This document shows positions 43,919-53,257 of a stretch of DNA of 64,000 nt, in pieces. Under the pieces are notes generated by a model, which saw only the letters and a list, made by a program, of their open reading frames with translations, ran no database searches and was not told where the DNA came from. Positions within the stretch are counted from its first letter, which is position 1, and each line of letters begins with the position of its first letter. The position numbers and the translations under genes are program-made. Source of the DNA: Desulfobotulus pelophilus (GTDB lineage Bacteria > Desulfobacterota > Desulfobacteria > Desulfobacterales > ASO4-4); contig NZ_JAPFPW010000001.1 of NCBI RefSeq assembly GCF_026155325.1, positions 310,001 to 374,000 on the forward strand. Direction: 5' to 3'.

Positions 43919-44893
43919 ATGGCCAAACCCGGAAAAATGAATCTTCAGGAGGCCGTTGCGCAGATACCCGATGGTGCAATGCTGACTTTCAGCGGTTTTA
44001 CCATCTGGCGGCGCCCCATGGCGGCTGTCTACGAACTCATCAGGCAGGGGAAAAAGAATCTTCACCTTGTGGAAGTGAACGGTGGAACCCATTCCGACCT
44101 GCTGATCGGAGCCGGTTGTGTCAAGATTTGGGAAAGCTGCTGGATCGGTCATGAGCTGTTTGGGAAAATAGGTGCGAACCTGGCCCGCCGTGCGGAAGCC
44201 GGCGAGGTGATTATTGAGGACTACAGTCATGTACAGATTCTGTATCGCATGGCTGCCGGGTCCATGGGACTGCCCTATCTGCCCACCTATGCCAGCATGG
44301 GAACGGATATGCTCAATCCGGCCTATGACCATCTCAGAATTGCAGGCTTACGGGACGGCAGCAATCCCAAAATTCCTAAGAAAAAGTACGAAATTGTGTC
44401 GGATCCCTTTTACGGAGGAGAACTGCTGCATATGCCTGCAGCGAATCCGGACTGGTGCATTGCCCATGTCCAGATGGTGGGTGAGGAAGGAACGGTACGG
44501 GTGGAAGGGCAGCTCTACTCCGATTCCGAAGCCATTAAGGCTTCAGACAATGTCATCATTATCGCGGAGCAGATTGTCAGTGAGGAGTATATCCGCAGAG
44601 AACCGTCCCGTAACCTTATTGCGGGTCATCAGGTTTCCTGCATTGTGGAGCAGTCCTGGGGAGCCCATCCCACAGGATGTTTCGGCTGTTATGAAACCGA
44701 TGGCAGTTTTATTCAGAATTTTTTTAAAAAAACGCGGTCTCAGGAAGGTCTGGATGCCTGGGTCAAGGAATGGATCCATGATATTCCCAACTTTGAAGCC
44801 TACCTGGAAAAAATCGGTATCACGCGACTGGAACAGCTGCGGGCAAACCCGGCCTTTGGATATTCCACCACAATCAAAAGGGGGACACGCTGA
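43919..44893 (+). CDS. CoA-transferase family I, subunit A
   Basis: Alpha subunit of 324 residues, related to glutaconate and similar CoA-transferases. It moves CoA between acyl-CoA and free carboxylates together with subunit B. The start is ATG 43919 with AAGGAGGAG upstream; an ATG 15 bases earlier is contained in that region. Recognisable parts are GAMLTFSGFTIWRRPMA at the N-terminus and GTHSDLLIGAG. The true substrate cannot be read from sequence. It overlaps subunit B by one base. Confidence 0.9.
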   Translation: MAKPGKMNLQEAVAQIPDGAMLTFSGFTIWRRPMAAVYELIRQGKKNLHLVEVNGGTHSDLLIGAGCVKIWESCWIGHELFGKIGANLARRAEAGEVIIEDYSHVQILYRMAAGSMGLPYLPTYASMGTDMLNPAYDHLRIAGLRDGSNPKIPKKKYEIVSDPFYGGELLHMPAANPDWCIAHVQMVGEEGTVRVEGQLYSDSEAIKASDNVIIIAEQIVSEEYIRREPSRNLIAGHQVSCIVEQSWGAHPTGCFGCYETDGSFIQNFFKKTRSQEGLDAWVKEWIHDIPNFEAYLEKIGITRLEQLRANPAFGYSTTIKRGTR

Positions 44894-45705
44894 TGAATTG
44901 GGACACGACCCTTGCTAAAACAGGTGAATTCAAGCCCATCGATCTGCTGGCAGTGGCGGCGGCCCGTGAAGTGACGGATGGTGATGTGGTGTTTGCAGGT
45001 ACGGGCCTTCCCATGCTGGCCATTGGTCTGGCCCAGCGGACAGCGGCACCTACGGCAGTCTGCATTTATGAGGCGGGCAGTGTGGACGGCAGGCCTGTTT
45101 CCCTTCCCACCTCCGTGGGAGATGCCCGGTGTATCTACCAGGCTTCCGTTGCTTCCGGGCTGTTTGATGTGTTCAACCAGCTCCAGAGGGGTGTTGTGGA
45201 TCTGGCCTTTCTCGGTGGTGCGGAAGTGGACAAGTACGGAAACGTGAACACAACGGGTATGGGTAAGTACGGGATTGTTCCCGAAAAACGGCTCACCGGT
45301 TCCGGTGGGAATTCCGACATCAATGGCCTTGCTAAAAAAACCGTGTTCATCATGGTGCAGGAAAAAAGACGATTCAAGGAGCAGGTTGATTTTGTGACCT
45401 CTCCCGGATGGCGGATTCCTAAGTGGCCTTCGGGTGAAATGGTGCCCAAAAAGGAAGTGTACAACAGGGCTTTTCGGGGTGGACCTGAGGCTGTCATTTC
45501 CAACATGGGGGTGTTTCGGTTTGACGAGAACGGAGAAATGTATCTGGATACCTATCATCCCGGATGTACGCCGGAACAGATTCTGGAAAACTGCAGTTTT
45601 GATCTCAATATAAGCCGGGTTCGGGGTGAAACAAAGCCGCCGAGTCTTGGCGAGCTGGATATTCTGTATCATCAGATCGACCCGGAAGGTATTTTTCTTC
45701 CGTAA
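44893..45705 (+). CDS. CoA-transferase family I, subunit B
   Basis: Beta subunit of 270 residues, expected to carry the glutamate that forms the covalent CoA thioester; YEAGSVDGRP near residue 58 is the likely site by analogy with glutaconate CoA-transferase. DLAFLGGAEVDKYGNVNTT is a family signature. Coupled to subunit A through a TGATG overlap. In this operon it would activate an external short-chain acid using an acyl-CoA made by the other enzymes. Confidence 0.9.
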   Translation: MNWDTTLAKTGEFKPIDLLAVAAAREVTDGDVVFAGTGLPMLAIGLAQRTAAPTAVCIYEAGSVDGRPVSLPTSVGDARCIYQASVASGLFDVFNQLQRGVVDLAFLGGAEVDKYGNVNTTGMGKYGIVPEKRLTGSGGNSDINGLAKKTVFIMVQEKRRFKEQVDFVTSPGWRIPKWPSGEMVPKKEVYNRAFRGGPEAVISNMGVFRFDENGEMYLDTYHPGCTPEQILENCSFDLNISRVRGETKPPSLGELDILYHQIDPEGIFLP

Positions 45706-45819
45706 TCGATGTGCCGGTGCATCCCCCGCACCGGTTTTCTCCCCCCATGCCGGGGATTTCTGAAAGGATCCCCGGCTTTCTCCCCGATTATCAGAATAAG
45801 GGGTCTAGAGGAGGTCGGA

Positions 45820-46113
45820 ATGCATGAGGCTTTTTTTTCCACCCCCCGGTGCTGGCAGAGTTTCTGGGTACGGGATACGGCCCTGTTGTTTCGGCTGGCT
45901 TCTCCCCTTGGCCGTTTTTGTCGTTTGGGCGTGGTTGTGGTCTGGAGTTTTGGAAAAAATCCGCCATCCCTTCCCGATACCTTTGGCATGGTAAGAGATC
46001 CTGATGCCGTGGCAGCCATTCTTTGTCTCCCCGGTGATGCCAGGGTGCTGGGCTTCCTGCCCCTTGCACGGCCGGAAGAAGGAGAGGGCTTGTGTGGAGG
46101 TATGACGGCATGA
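45820..46113 (+). CDS. Small unknown protein in the acyl-CoA operon
   Basis: A 97-residue protein with no recognised family. A strong AGGAGGT stands five bases before ATG 45820, and the stop overlaps the next start as ATGA, so translation in the operon is well supported. It begins MHEAFFSTPRCWQSFWVRDT, has one hydrophobic stretch (about 31-43) and ends in an acidic, glycine-rich tail. It might bind or modulate the neighbouring enzymes; this is a guess. Confidence 0.7.
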   Translation: MHEAFFSTPRCWQSFWVRDTALLFRLASPLGRFCRLGVVVVWSFGKNPPSLPDTFGMVRDPDAVAAILCLPGDARVLGFLPLARPEEGEGLCGGMTA

Positions 46114-47231
46114 GCGATATCCACCTTGCCTTTATTCCCGTTGGAAACGGCAGAAAAATACTGTGCATCCGCATCGAGGCGGAGGAACGTCTGAATACTC
46201 TGCGCATGGAGACCACGGCAGCCATTGGCCATGCGGTACGCCGGGGCGATGAGGATGCCAGTGTTGTTCTGATCTGGCTGGAGGGTGCCGGTGAGAAAGC
46301 TTTTTGTGCGGGCGGAGATGTCAGGACGTTATCCCGTATCTATAAAGAAGGAAATCGGGAGAGCGTTCTTGCTTTTTTTGCTACGGAATACCGTACGGAT
46401 TACGGCGTTCATATGGCAAAAACCCCTGTTCTTTGTTTTGCCCATGGCATTGTGATGGGAGGCGGCATCGGTCTGCTTGCAGGAAGTCGTCACAAGGTGC
46501 TGACCAGCGGAGCAAGCCTTGCCATGCCGGAAATATCCATAGGCCTGTTCCCGGATGTGGGGGCTACCTGGTTTCTGAACCGTATGCCCAGAGGCTGCGG
46601 GCGTCTACTTGGGCTGGCTGCCTACCGAATGGATGCGGCAGATGCCTGTTTTGTTGGGTTGGGGGATCGGGTGGTCCGGGAGGAGGACAGGGATGGGATT
46701 TTTGAAACCCTGCAGGGCCTGCAATGGACGGGTAATCCCGAAAAGGATGCGGAATCCGTGGATGCGGTTCTCGCTCATTTTGCCCTGCCTCTGGAAACCG
46801 GCCTGCTTGCGGAAAAGCCGGATTGCCTCCGCAAACTGGCAGATGCTCCTGACCCTGCATCCTTCCGGGAAATACTGAAAGAGGCCGCAAAACGGGAAGC
46901 CCGTTTCATGCAGGCAGTTGAAAGCTACGATAAAGGAAGTCCCTTCAGTATACGGCTTACATGGGAACAGCTGGCAGCGGGCAGGCATCTTTCACTGAAG
47001 CAGGCATTCTGCCTGGAATTGATTCTTGCGGCCCGTTGTGTGGAACATCCGGATTTCCACGAGGGTGTTCGGACACTTCTGGTGGATAAGGATCAGAAGC
47101 CCCGCTGGAAAGATAAGGATACGGGCAGTGTGGATGTCCTTGAAATCCGGCGTTTTTTTACACCGCCCTGGTCTTCTCTGCATCCTTTGCGAGACCTGCG
47201 GGATCCCGCACTGGTATCCGGGTGGGCATGA
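46110..47231 (+). CDS. 3-hydroxyisobutyryl-CoA hydrolase-like protein
   Basis: Crotonase-superfamily protein of 373 residues (ECH_2 type). EKAFCAGGDVRTLSRIYKEG and GIVMGGGIGLLAGS form the oxyanion site. The segment SLAMPEISIGLFPDVGATWF keeps both the Glu and the Asp used by 3-hydroxyisobutyryl-CoA hydrolases. It would release a free hydroxy acid from its CoA ester, as in valine breakdown. The start is ATG 46110, inside the stop of the small upstream gene. Confidence 0.88.
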   Translation: MSDIHLAFIPVGNGRKILCIRIEAEERLNTLRMETTAAIGHAVRRGDEDASVVLIWLEGAGEKAFCAGGDVRTLSRIYKEGNRESVLAFFATEYRTDYGVHMAKTPVLCFAHGIVMGGGIGLLAGSRHKVLTSGASLAMPEISIGLFPDVGATWFLNRMPRGCGRLLGLAAYRMDAADACFVGLGDRVVREEDRDGIFETLQGLQWTGNPEKDAESVDAVLAHFALPLETGLLAEKPDCLRKLADAPDPASFREILKEAAKREARFMQAVESYDKGSPFSIRLTWEQLAAGRHLSLKQAFCLELILAARCVEHPDFHEGVRTLLVDKDQKPRWKDKDTGSVDVLEIRRFFTPPWSSLHPLRDLRDPALVSGWA

Positions 47232-47252
47232 ATCCGTAAGAGAGGAAAAAAA

Positions 47253-48038
47253 ATGGAATGGAAGAATCTTATCTACGAAAAAGATGCCGGTATCGTCCGC
47301 ATTACCCTGAACAGACCCAAAGCGCTGAATGCATTGAATGCCGATCTGATTGCAGAGTTGGATGGCCTTCTGGATGCCCTGGAAAAGGACAGGGAAGTGC
47401 GGGTCGTTTTGCTGACGGGAGCCGGTGACAAGGCCTTTGTGGCCGGTGCGGATATTTCCGAACTGGCTCATATGGACAGTTTTTCTGCGAGGATTTTTGC
47501 GGAGGCAGGACAATCCATGATGGCAAAAATTGCCCGGCTTCCCATGCCTGTCATTGCCGTTGTGAATGGCTTTGCCCTTGGAGGCGGATGTGAACTGGCC
47601 CTGGCCTGTGATTTTATTTATGCCTCGGAAAAAGCGGTTTTCGGACTTCCCGAAGAAACACTGGGACTGATACCGGGGTTCGGCGGAACCCAGCGTCTGG
47701 CGAGAAAAATTGGTGCTGCCATGGCCATGGAGCTGATTTTTACGGCAAAACGCATTAAGGCGGAAGAGGCCATGGTCTTGGGCCTGGTCAATCGTGTGGT
47801 GCCTGCGGATCATTTGATGGAAGAGGCGCAGAAGACAGCCCTGTCCATTGCATCCATGGGACCTGCCGCCATCTCACTGGCCAAGGTGGTTGTGCATAAA
47901 GGTATTGAGGTGGATCTTGTTTCGGGTTGCTACATGGAAAGAGAGGCTTTTGGTCTCTGTTTTGCCAGCCCGGATGCGGGGGAAGGGACAGGAGCTTTTT
48001 TGGAAAAGCGAAAAGCGGTTTTCAGCAAAAGTCGTTGA
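47253..48038 (+). CDS. Enoyl-CoA hydratase (crotonase)
   Basis: Enzyme of 261 residues that hydrates crotonyl-CoA to 3-hydroxybutyryl-CoA. Both catalytic glutamates are visible: one in GGGCELALACDF near residue 113 and one in FGLPEETLGLIPGFGGTQRL. It lies 21 bases after the hydrolase-like gene with an AGAGGAAA site. It completes the C4 route between acetyl-CoA and butyryl-CoA. Confidence 0.95.
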   Translation: MEWKNLIYEKDAGIVRITLNRPKALNALNADLIAELDGLLDALEKDREVRVVLLTGAGDKAFVAGADISELAHMDSFSARIFAEAGQSMMAKIARLPMPVIAVVNGFALGGGCELALACDFIYASEKAVFGLPEETLGLIPGFGGTQRLARKIGAAMAMELIFTAKRIKAEEAMVLGLVNRVVPADHLMEEAQKTALSIASMGPAAISLAKVVVHKGIEVDLVSGCYMEREAFGLCFASPDAGEGTGAFLEKRKAVFSKSR

Positions 48039-48140
48039 GAAAACGTTTTTCAACGGTTTGCAGGAATCCTGCGCATGAAAGCCGGGAGCCTGCATTGTTG
48101 GTGCAGGGCCAGAGTCATCCCGAAGAAAGGAGCATTGCTT

Positions 48141-49289
48141 ATGTCGAGCACGTTTTTTATTCCTGCTGTTAATTTAATGGGCGCTGGATGTCTGAGTGAG
48201 GCCGCTGATGCAATACAGGCCCATGGATTTAAAAAAGCCCTCATCGTGACTGACAAGGTGCTGAATCAGATTGGTGTCGTTAAACAAGTTGCCGCATTAC
48301 TTGATGATCGAGCCGTTGATTGTGTGGTGTTTGATGGTACACAACCTAACCCGACGACTGACAACGTGGCACAAGGACTACAATTGCTTCAAGGCAGCCA
48401 GTGCGACTGTGTTATTTCCCTAGGCGGTGGCTCACCACATGACTGTGCTAAAGGCATTGCGTTGGTTGCTGTCAATGGTGGTCATATTAGTGATTATGAA
48501 GGTGTTGATCAGTCTGCTAAGCCGCAGTTGCCATTAATTGCAATTAACACTACCGCGGGGACAGCCTCAGAAATGACCCGTTTTTGTATTATCACCGATG
48601 AAGTTCGCCATATTAAAATGGCTATAGTTGATAAGCATACCACGCCGATTATGTCTGTGAACGATCCTGAATTGATGCTCGCAAAACCCGCGTTATTGAC
48701 TGCCGCAACAGGGATAGACGCATTAACTCATGCTATTGAGGCGTATGTTTCGACGGCAGCCACACCGATTACCGATGCGGTTGCCTTGAAGGCGATAACC
48801 CTTATTCAGCAACACCTGCGCACTGCCGTTGCTGACGGACAAAACCTAGAGGCGCGTGAGCAAATGGCTTATGCACAGTTTATGGCTGGCATGGCGTTCA
48901 ACAACGCATCCTTGGGCTATGTGCACGCCATGGCCCATCAACTTGGCGGGTTTTATGATCTGCCACATGGTGTGTGCAACGCAGTTCTGCTCCCTCATGT
49001 TCAACGTTATAACGCACAAGTTTGTGCGGGGCGTTTGCGTGATGTGGCAACGGCTATGGGCGTAGATACAGTCGCCATGAGTGATGAGGAAGGCTCGAAG
49101 GCAGCGATTCAAGCGATTCAATTGCTTTCTGCCGATGTCGGTATTCCAGCAGGGCTTTATGAGCTGGGCGTGAGAAAAGAAGATATGGATGTATTAACAA
49201 AAAATGCCCTCAATGACGCTTGTGGCTTTACCAATCCGAAACAAGCGACACACGAAGAAATTGCTCAAATTTTTATGGAAGCCATGTAA
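48141..49289 (+). CDS. Iron-containing alcohol dehydrogenase (YiaY-like), probably transferred
   Basis: Type III alcohol dehydrogenase of 382 residues. The NAD site has [15 protein letters not shown] near 94-108; the metal ligands lie in [32 protein letters not shown] and nearby. It is very close to the E. coli YiaY/FucO type. Codon use differs sharply from neighbours: CAA for Gln, TTA/CTA for Leu and A/T third positions are common, while flanking genes use CAG and CTG. This suggests recent gain from a gammaproteobacterium. The ribosome site AAAGGAGC is host-like. It may reduce aldehydes from the acyl-CoA route, which is inference. Confidence 0.95.
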   Translation: MSSTFFIPAVNLMGAGCLSEAADAIQAHGFKKALIVTDKVLNQIGVVKQVAALLDDRAVDCVVFDGTQPNPTTDNVAQGLQLLQGSQCDCVISLGGGSPHDCAKGIALVAVNGGHISDYEGVDQSAKPQLPLIAINTTAGTASEMTRFCIITDEVRHIKMAIVDKHTTPIMSVNDPELMLAKPALLTAATGIDALTHAIEAYVSTAATPITDAVALKAITLIQQHLRTAVADGQNLEAREQMAYAQFMAGMAFNNASLGYVHAMAHQLGGFYDLPHGVCNAVLLPHVQRYNAQVCAGRLRDVATAMGVDTVAMSDEEGSKAAIQAIQLLSADVGIPAGLYELGVRKEDMDVLTKNALNDACGFTNPKQATHEEIAQIFMEAM

Positions 49290-49325
49290 GGTCTCCACTT
49301 TTATAGAGGCCGATACACAAAACGA

Positions 49326-49352
49326 CGCGAGTTACTCGGGCCCTTTTTTTAT
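49326..49352 (+). terminator. Weak terminator after the alcohol dehydrogenase
   Basis: A short CGAG...CTCG stem at about 49328-49338, followed by GGGCCC and seven T residues. It lies in a stretch whose base composition matches the transferred gene rather than the host. Confidence 0.45.
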
Positions 49353-49431
49353 CGGGTTATTTAGGCCACGCTTATCGTTAATCGCTTCTGCCTTCTATTA
49401 TTGATGGCGTTGCAAGTGAAGGGGGAAAATC

Positions 49432-50673
49432 ATGCAGGATAAAGTCTTGTTCAATCGCTGGCTGGTTGTGGCTGGAGCCTGTCTGATGCAGGCCATTCTG
49501 GGTGCCGTATATACCTGGAGCCTTTTTAATTCAGCATTGGTAGAAAAGTTCGGATGGGACCGGGGGGATGTGGTGTTCACCTTTTCGGTGACCATGGTTT
49601 CTTTTACCATTGCCGTACTGGTGGCAGGCCGCGTGCAGGATAAGCTGAAGCCCAGAAATGTGGCCATCGTTGGTGGTATTGTTGCGGGTATAGGGGTTTT
49701 TCTTGCTGGAAAATCCGTTTCCATCATGGGTATGTATCTTACCTACGGTGTGATTACCGGCTTTGCCATGGGGGCGGTTTACGTTGTACCTGTGGCTACC
49801 TGTGCCAAGTGGTTCCCGGAGAAGAGGGGGCTTGTTACCGGTCTGAACCTTGCTTTTGTGGGGGTAGGCGGTATGGCATTGAAACCCATTATCGTATGGC
49901 TGATTGCCAACGTTGGCGTTTCGGAATCCTTTGCCTACCTTGGTCTTGCCTATGGTGTACTGATCATCATCGGTGCCTTTTTCATGGTTCAGCCTCCGGC
50001 TGGCTATGTGCCTCCTGGCTATACCCCGCCCAAAGAAGGTGTGGTACAGTCCGGTAAGGTAACCCAGTCTGCGAAACAGTATACCCCTTCGGAAATGATG
50101 CGCACGCCTCAGTTCTATTCTCTGACCCTGATTTATTTTTTCGGTGCGGCAGCGGGTCTGATGGTAATCAGCATTGCTGCCAATATTGGTATGGATCTGG
50201 TGGGTCTCACCCTTGCGGATGCAGGGAATGCGGTAGTCACCATTTCCCTCTTTAACGCCCTGGGACGTTTCGGCTGGGGTGCTATTTCCGACCGTATCGG
50301 CCGTATGCAGTCTTTGGCAGTGATGTCCTGTGGTTTTGTGGTGGTGATGCTTTTCATGTCCCTTGTTCCCATGAATTATGCCACCTATCTGATTTCCACC
50401 TGTATTGTCGGTTTCTGTTTTGGTGGTTATCTCTCCACCACTCCTTCCGTTGTAACGGACTGGTACGGCACGAAAAATGTTGGTAATAATTACGGTATCG
50501 TTTTTCTTTCCTATGGTGTTGCAGCCATGTTTGCTCCCAGATTTGCCGTTCAGCTGGGCTATACAGCAGCTTTTATGGTGGCCGCCGTACTCTGCGGTAT
50601 TGGTGCCTTCCTTGCCTTCACCACCCGTCCCCCCAGACAGGAGGCCGTTGCAGGGAAAACCGTACGAGCATAA
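49432..50673 (+). CDS. OFA-family MFS transporter
   Basis: Major facilitator of 413 residues with about twelve membrane segments, of the oxalate/formate antiporter family. NRWLVVAGACLMQAILGAVYTWSLF at the N-terminus and GFAMGAVYVVPVATCAKWFPEKRGLVTG are family marks (each written shortened elsewhere as needed). Members exchange or import monocarboxylates. Position after the acyl-CoA genes suggests uptake or release of a short-chain acid. It ends with a good terminator. Confidence 0.9.
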   Translation: MQDKVLFNRWLVVAGACLMQAILGAVYTWSLFNSALVEKFGWDRGDVVFTFSVTMVSFTIAVLVAGRVQDKLKPRNVAIVGGIVAGIGVFLAGKSVSIMGMYLTYGVITGFAMGAVYVVPVATCAKWFPEKRGLVTGLNLAFVGVGGMALKPIIVWLIANVGVSESFAYLGLAYGVLIIIGAFFMVQPPAGYVPPGYTPPKEGVVQSGKVTQSAKQYTPSEMMRTPQFYSLTLIYFFGAAAGLMVISIAANIGMDLVGLTLADAGNAVVTISLFNALGRFGWGAISDRIGRMQSLAVMSCGFVVVMLFMSLVPMNYATYLISTCIVGFCFGGYLSTTPSVVTDWYGTKNVGNNYGIVFLSYGVAAMFAPRFAVQLGYTAAFMVAAVLCGIGAFLAFTTRPPRQEAVAGKTVRA

Positions 50674-50724
50674 TCCCCCCATGATTCAATGAGCCGATCC
50701 GAACAGTATGTAAGAGAAGCAGGT

Positions 50725-50770
50725 AAATGACCGCAGACAGGGCTGGTTCCCTTCTGCGGTCATTTCTTAT
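50725..50770 (+). terminator. Intrinsic terminator after the OFA transporter
   Basis: Perfect 13-base arms AAATGACCGCAGA (50725-50737) and TCTGCGGTCATTT (50753-50765), followed by CTTAT. It closes the metabolic block. Confidence 0.82.
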
Positions 50771-50797
50771 GGCTTTTACCCATACCACGGCTCTGCT

Positions 50798-50810
50798 ATG
50801 ATGACATCAT
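50798..50810. promoter_or_regulatory. Operator-like palindrome before the chemoreceptor
   Basis: ATGATG-a-CATCAT, perfect six-base arms, 55 bases upstream of the chemoreceptor ATG. Short enough to be chance. Confidence 0.25.
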
Positions 50811-50865
50811 TACTGATGATTTTTTTGTGATGGTATCGGAACTTTTTATCTGGGAGAGGATTGGT

Positions 50866-53256
50866 ATGAAGGCCCTGGGGATTCGTTTGAAAATGGTGGC
50901 AGGTATTTCCCTGCTTCTCTTGCTTGTGTGTTTCATGGGAATATTCGGTTATCAGCGTCTGGTGGATGTGGTGCACTATGCGGAGATCAAGGATGCGGGG
51001 GACGAAATTTTTACGCATATTCAGGATGCAAGGCGACATGAGAAGGATTATCTGCTGTTTAACGACGAAGCCCATTATCATCTGCTGCAGGAAACCTTTG
51101 ACCAGATAGAGAGCAGGGCTCTGGCCGTTCGCCAGCTGGTGGGCGGCAGTGGTGTACTGGGCGGCGGTATCGCCGGTGTGCTGGAGAGCATTGGCGCATA
51201 CAGGGTGGCGGCGGACGAGATGCGTGCAGGTAAGGAGGCCAATCGTGAGATAACGGAGCGACTCGGTGCCATTTCCGATGAGATTGAGATGGTGGCGGAA
51301 TCCATGGCTTCGGGAGCCGCCGGAGAAATTGCGCTGGAAGTGGGAAGGACTGGCGGGCAGGAAACGGAAAATGATGCGGTAGAGGGTGTCAGGAATACGG
51401 TAGCCATCGCCCATGGTCTTTTGCAGTATTTTCATGAAACCGGTATGAGCCGGGAAAGGGCTTTTGCCGCCCTGCGAAGTCTTCGATTTGGCGATGGGCT
51501 GTATTTTTATGTGCTGGATCAAAGAGGGCGTTTTGCCGTGCATGGTACAGTTCCTGAACTGGAAGGACGGCATGCGGATATGTTTGTGGATCCTGTAACC
51601 GGCAATTCCTTTCTTGTGGAGTTGCTGGAGCATATCCGTGGGGAAGAGGAGGGTTTTGTGCGTTATTCATGGCCTGCTCCGGGAGACAAGGGGGGGATGG
51701 AGCGTAAAATAGCCTATGCCCGGTATTTTGAGCCATGGAAGGTGAGTGTGGGCAGCATTATTCTTGTGGATCAGGTGGAGGAAAGAACGGAGATTTTCCG
51801 AAATGTTGTGGCAGAGGGTATTGAGCGATATGCCAGGGCACGGGATATGGAAACCCTTACCCTGAAAGGGCGTATTGCTGCTCTTTATTACTATTTTACC
51901 AACAGTTCCGATGTGGATGATGTGGAGTGGTATCTGTTGCAGGCCCGTAATATTCCCGGTGCTGGCGAAGAAATGGCCCTGCTGGTGGATCAGTATCTTG
52001 CGGGTTTCGAGCAGTGGCAGGTTCTTCGGGAGAGGGACAGGGAACTGCAGGAGGAAATTCGTGTGGTGGCACGTTCCGGAAGAGATTCCGTACAGGCTGT
52101 GGCCGACAGGGTTCATGGCTTTTTTGATAATGCGGCTGCCGCGGGCAGAAACGGTCTTCTGGTGGCCATGTTTTCAGGCTTGATTGCCGGAGGGCTGATA
52201 GCGGCTTTTCTTCTGCGGTCGGTGACCAGGCCCATTCAGGCAACGCGGGATATGCTGCAGGATATTGCGGAGGGAGAGGGTGATCTGACCCGGCGTCTGG
52301 AAGTTGGGACCCGTGACGTGCTGGGAGAAATGGCTGCATGGTTCAATCGCTTTGCAGAACGTATTCGTTCCATGGTGGCGGATGTTGCCGGACATGCGGC
52401 CAGCCTTGGGGACTCGGCGGCGGATCTTTCCGGTCATGCCGATGCCATGGGCAGGGAAATGGAGCGCAGCCGGAGTCTGTCTGTGCGTATCGAAGAAGCG
52501 GTCGAGGAAGCCAGTGAGGATATGCAGACCGTGGCGGCAGCCATGGAGCAGGCGTCTACCAATCTGGAAATGGTAGCCGCATCCAGTGAGGAAATGACAG
52601 CTACCATTTCAGAAATTGCCATCAATGCGTCAAAGGCAAGGGAAATATCCGAAGTGGCTGTAGGGCGTGGGACTACGGCTGTGGAGCGGATGACAGGTCT
52701 GGGGCTGGCAGCCCGCAGTATTGATGCGGTGACCGAGGCCATTGAAGATATTTCTGCCCAGATCAATCTTCTGGCCTTAAATGCCACCATAGAAGCTGCC
52801 AGAGCAGGGGATGCTGGAAAGGGCTTTGCCGTTGTGGCGGGAGAAATCAAGGAGCTGGCCCGTCAGACAGGTGATTCCACCCGGGAAATCAAGGCCCGCA
52901 TTGAAGAGATTCAGACCGGTACCCGGAGTGTGGAAGAAGAGATCCGTGCTGTGGGAGAGGTACTCAATGAGGTGGAACGTATTGTCAGTACCATTGCCTC
53001 TGCCGTGGAAGAACAGTCCGTTTCCATGAGGGAAATGGCATCCAATATTTCTCAGGCTGCTCAGGGAATCGGTGGGGTGAATGAACGGGTGGCGGCATCG
53101 TCTCAGCGCACCGATCATATTGCAAGGGATATGCGAACCATGGGTGAGGCGGTTCAGTCCATGGATACTACCAGTACTCAGGTCCGTGCCCAGGCAGCTG
53201 CCCTTTCCGGGCTGGCCGGAGATCTGAGAACCATGGTAGGGCGTTTCCGTACCTGA
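50866..53256 (+). CDS. Methyl-accepting chemotaxis protein
   Basis: Chemoreceptor of 796 residues. Helix one spans about 7-29. A helical-bundle segment with ARRHEKDYLLFND near 55-67 recalls the HBM domain. A Cache-like domain covers about 195-300 (AFAALRSLRFGDGLYFYVLD, VSVGSIILVDQVEE), followed by more helical sequence to the second membrane helix at about 428-452. HAMP follows, then the signalling domain whose tip INLLALNATIEAARAGDAGK is near 633. ATG 50866 has GAGAGGA before it; GTG 50827 is less likely. No other chemotaxis gene is in the window. Confidence 0.93.
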   Translation: MKALGIRLKMVAGISLLLLLVCFMGIFGYQRLVDVVHYAEIKDAGDEIFTHIQDARRHEKDYLLFNDEAHYHLLQETFDQIESRALAVRQLVGGSGVLGGGIAGVLESIGAYRVAADEMRAGKEANREITERLGAISDEIEMVAESMASGAAGEIALEVGRTGGQETENDAVEGVRNTVAIAHGLLQYFHETGMSRERAFAALRSLRFGDGLYFYVLDQRGRFAVHGTVPELEGRHADMFVDPVTGNSFLVELLEHIRGEEEGFVRYSWPAPGDKGGMERKIAYARYFEPWKVSVGSIILVDQVEERTEIFRNVVAEGIERYARARDMETLTLKGRIAALYYYFTNSSDVDDVEWYLLQARNIPGAGEEMALLVDQYLAGFEQWQVLRERDRELQEEIRVVARSGRDSVQAVADRVHGFFDNAAAAGRNGLLVAMFSGLIAGGLIAAFLLRSVTRPIQATRDMLQDIAEGEGDLTRRLEVGTRDVLGEMAAWFNRFAERIRSMVADVAGHAASLGDSAADLSGHADAMGREMERSRSLSVRIEEAVEEASEDMQTVAAAMEQASTNLEMVAASSEEMTATISEIAINASKAREISEVAVGRGTTAVERMTGLGLAARSIDAVTEAIEDISAQINLLALNATIEAARAGDAGKGFAVVAGEIKELARQTGDSTREIKARIEEIQTGTRSVEEEIRAVGEVLNEVERIVSTIASAVEEQSVSMREMASNISQAAQGIGGVNERVAASSQRTDHIARDMRTMGEAVQSMDTTSTQVRAQAAALSGLAGDLRTMVGRFRT

Positions 53257-53257
53257 T

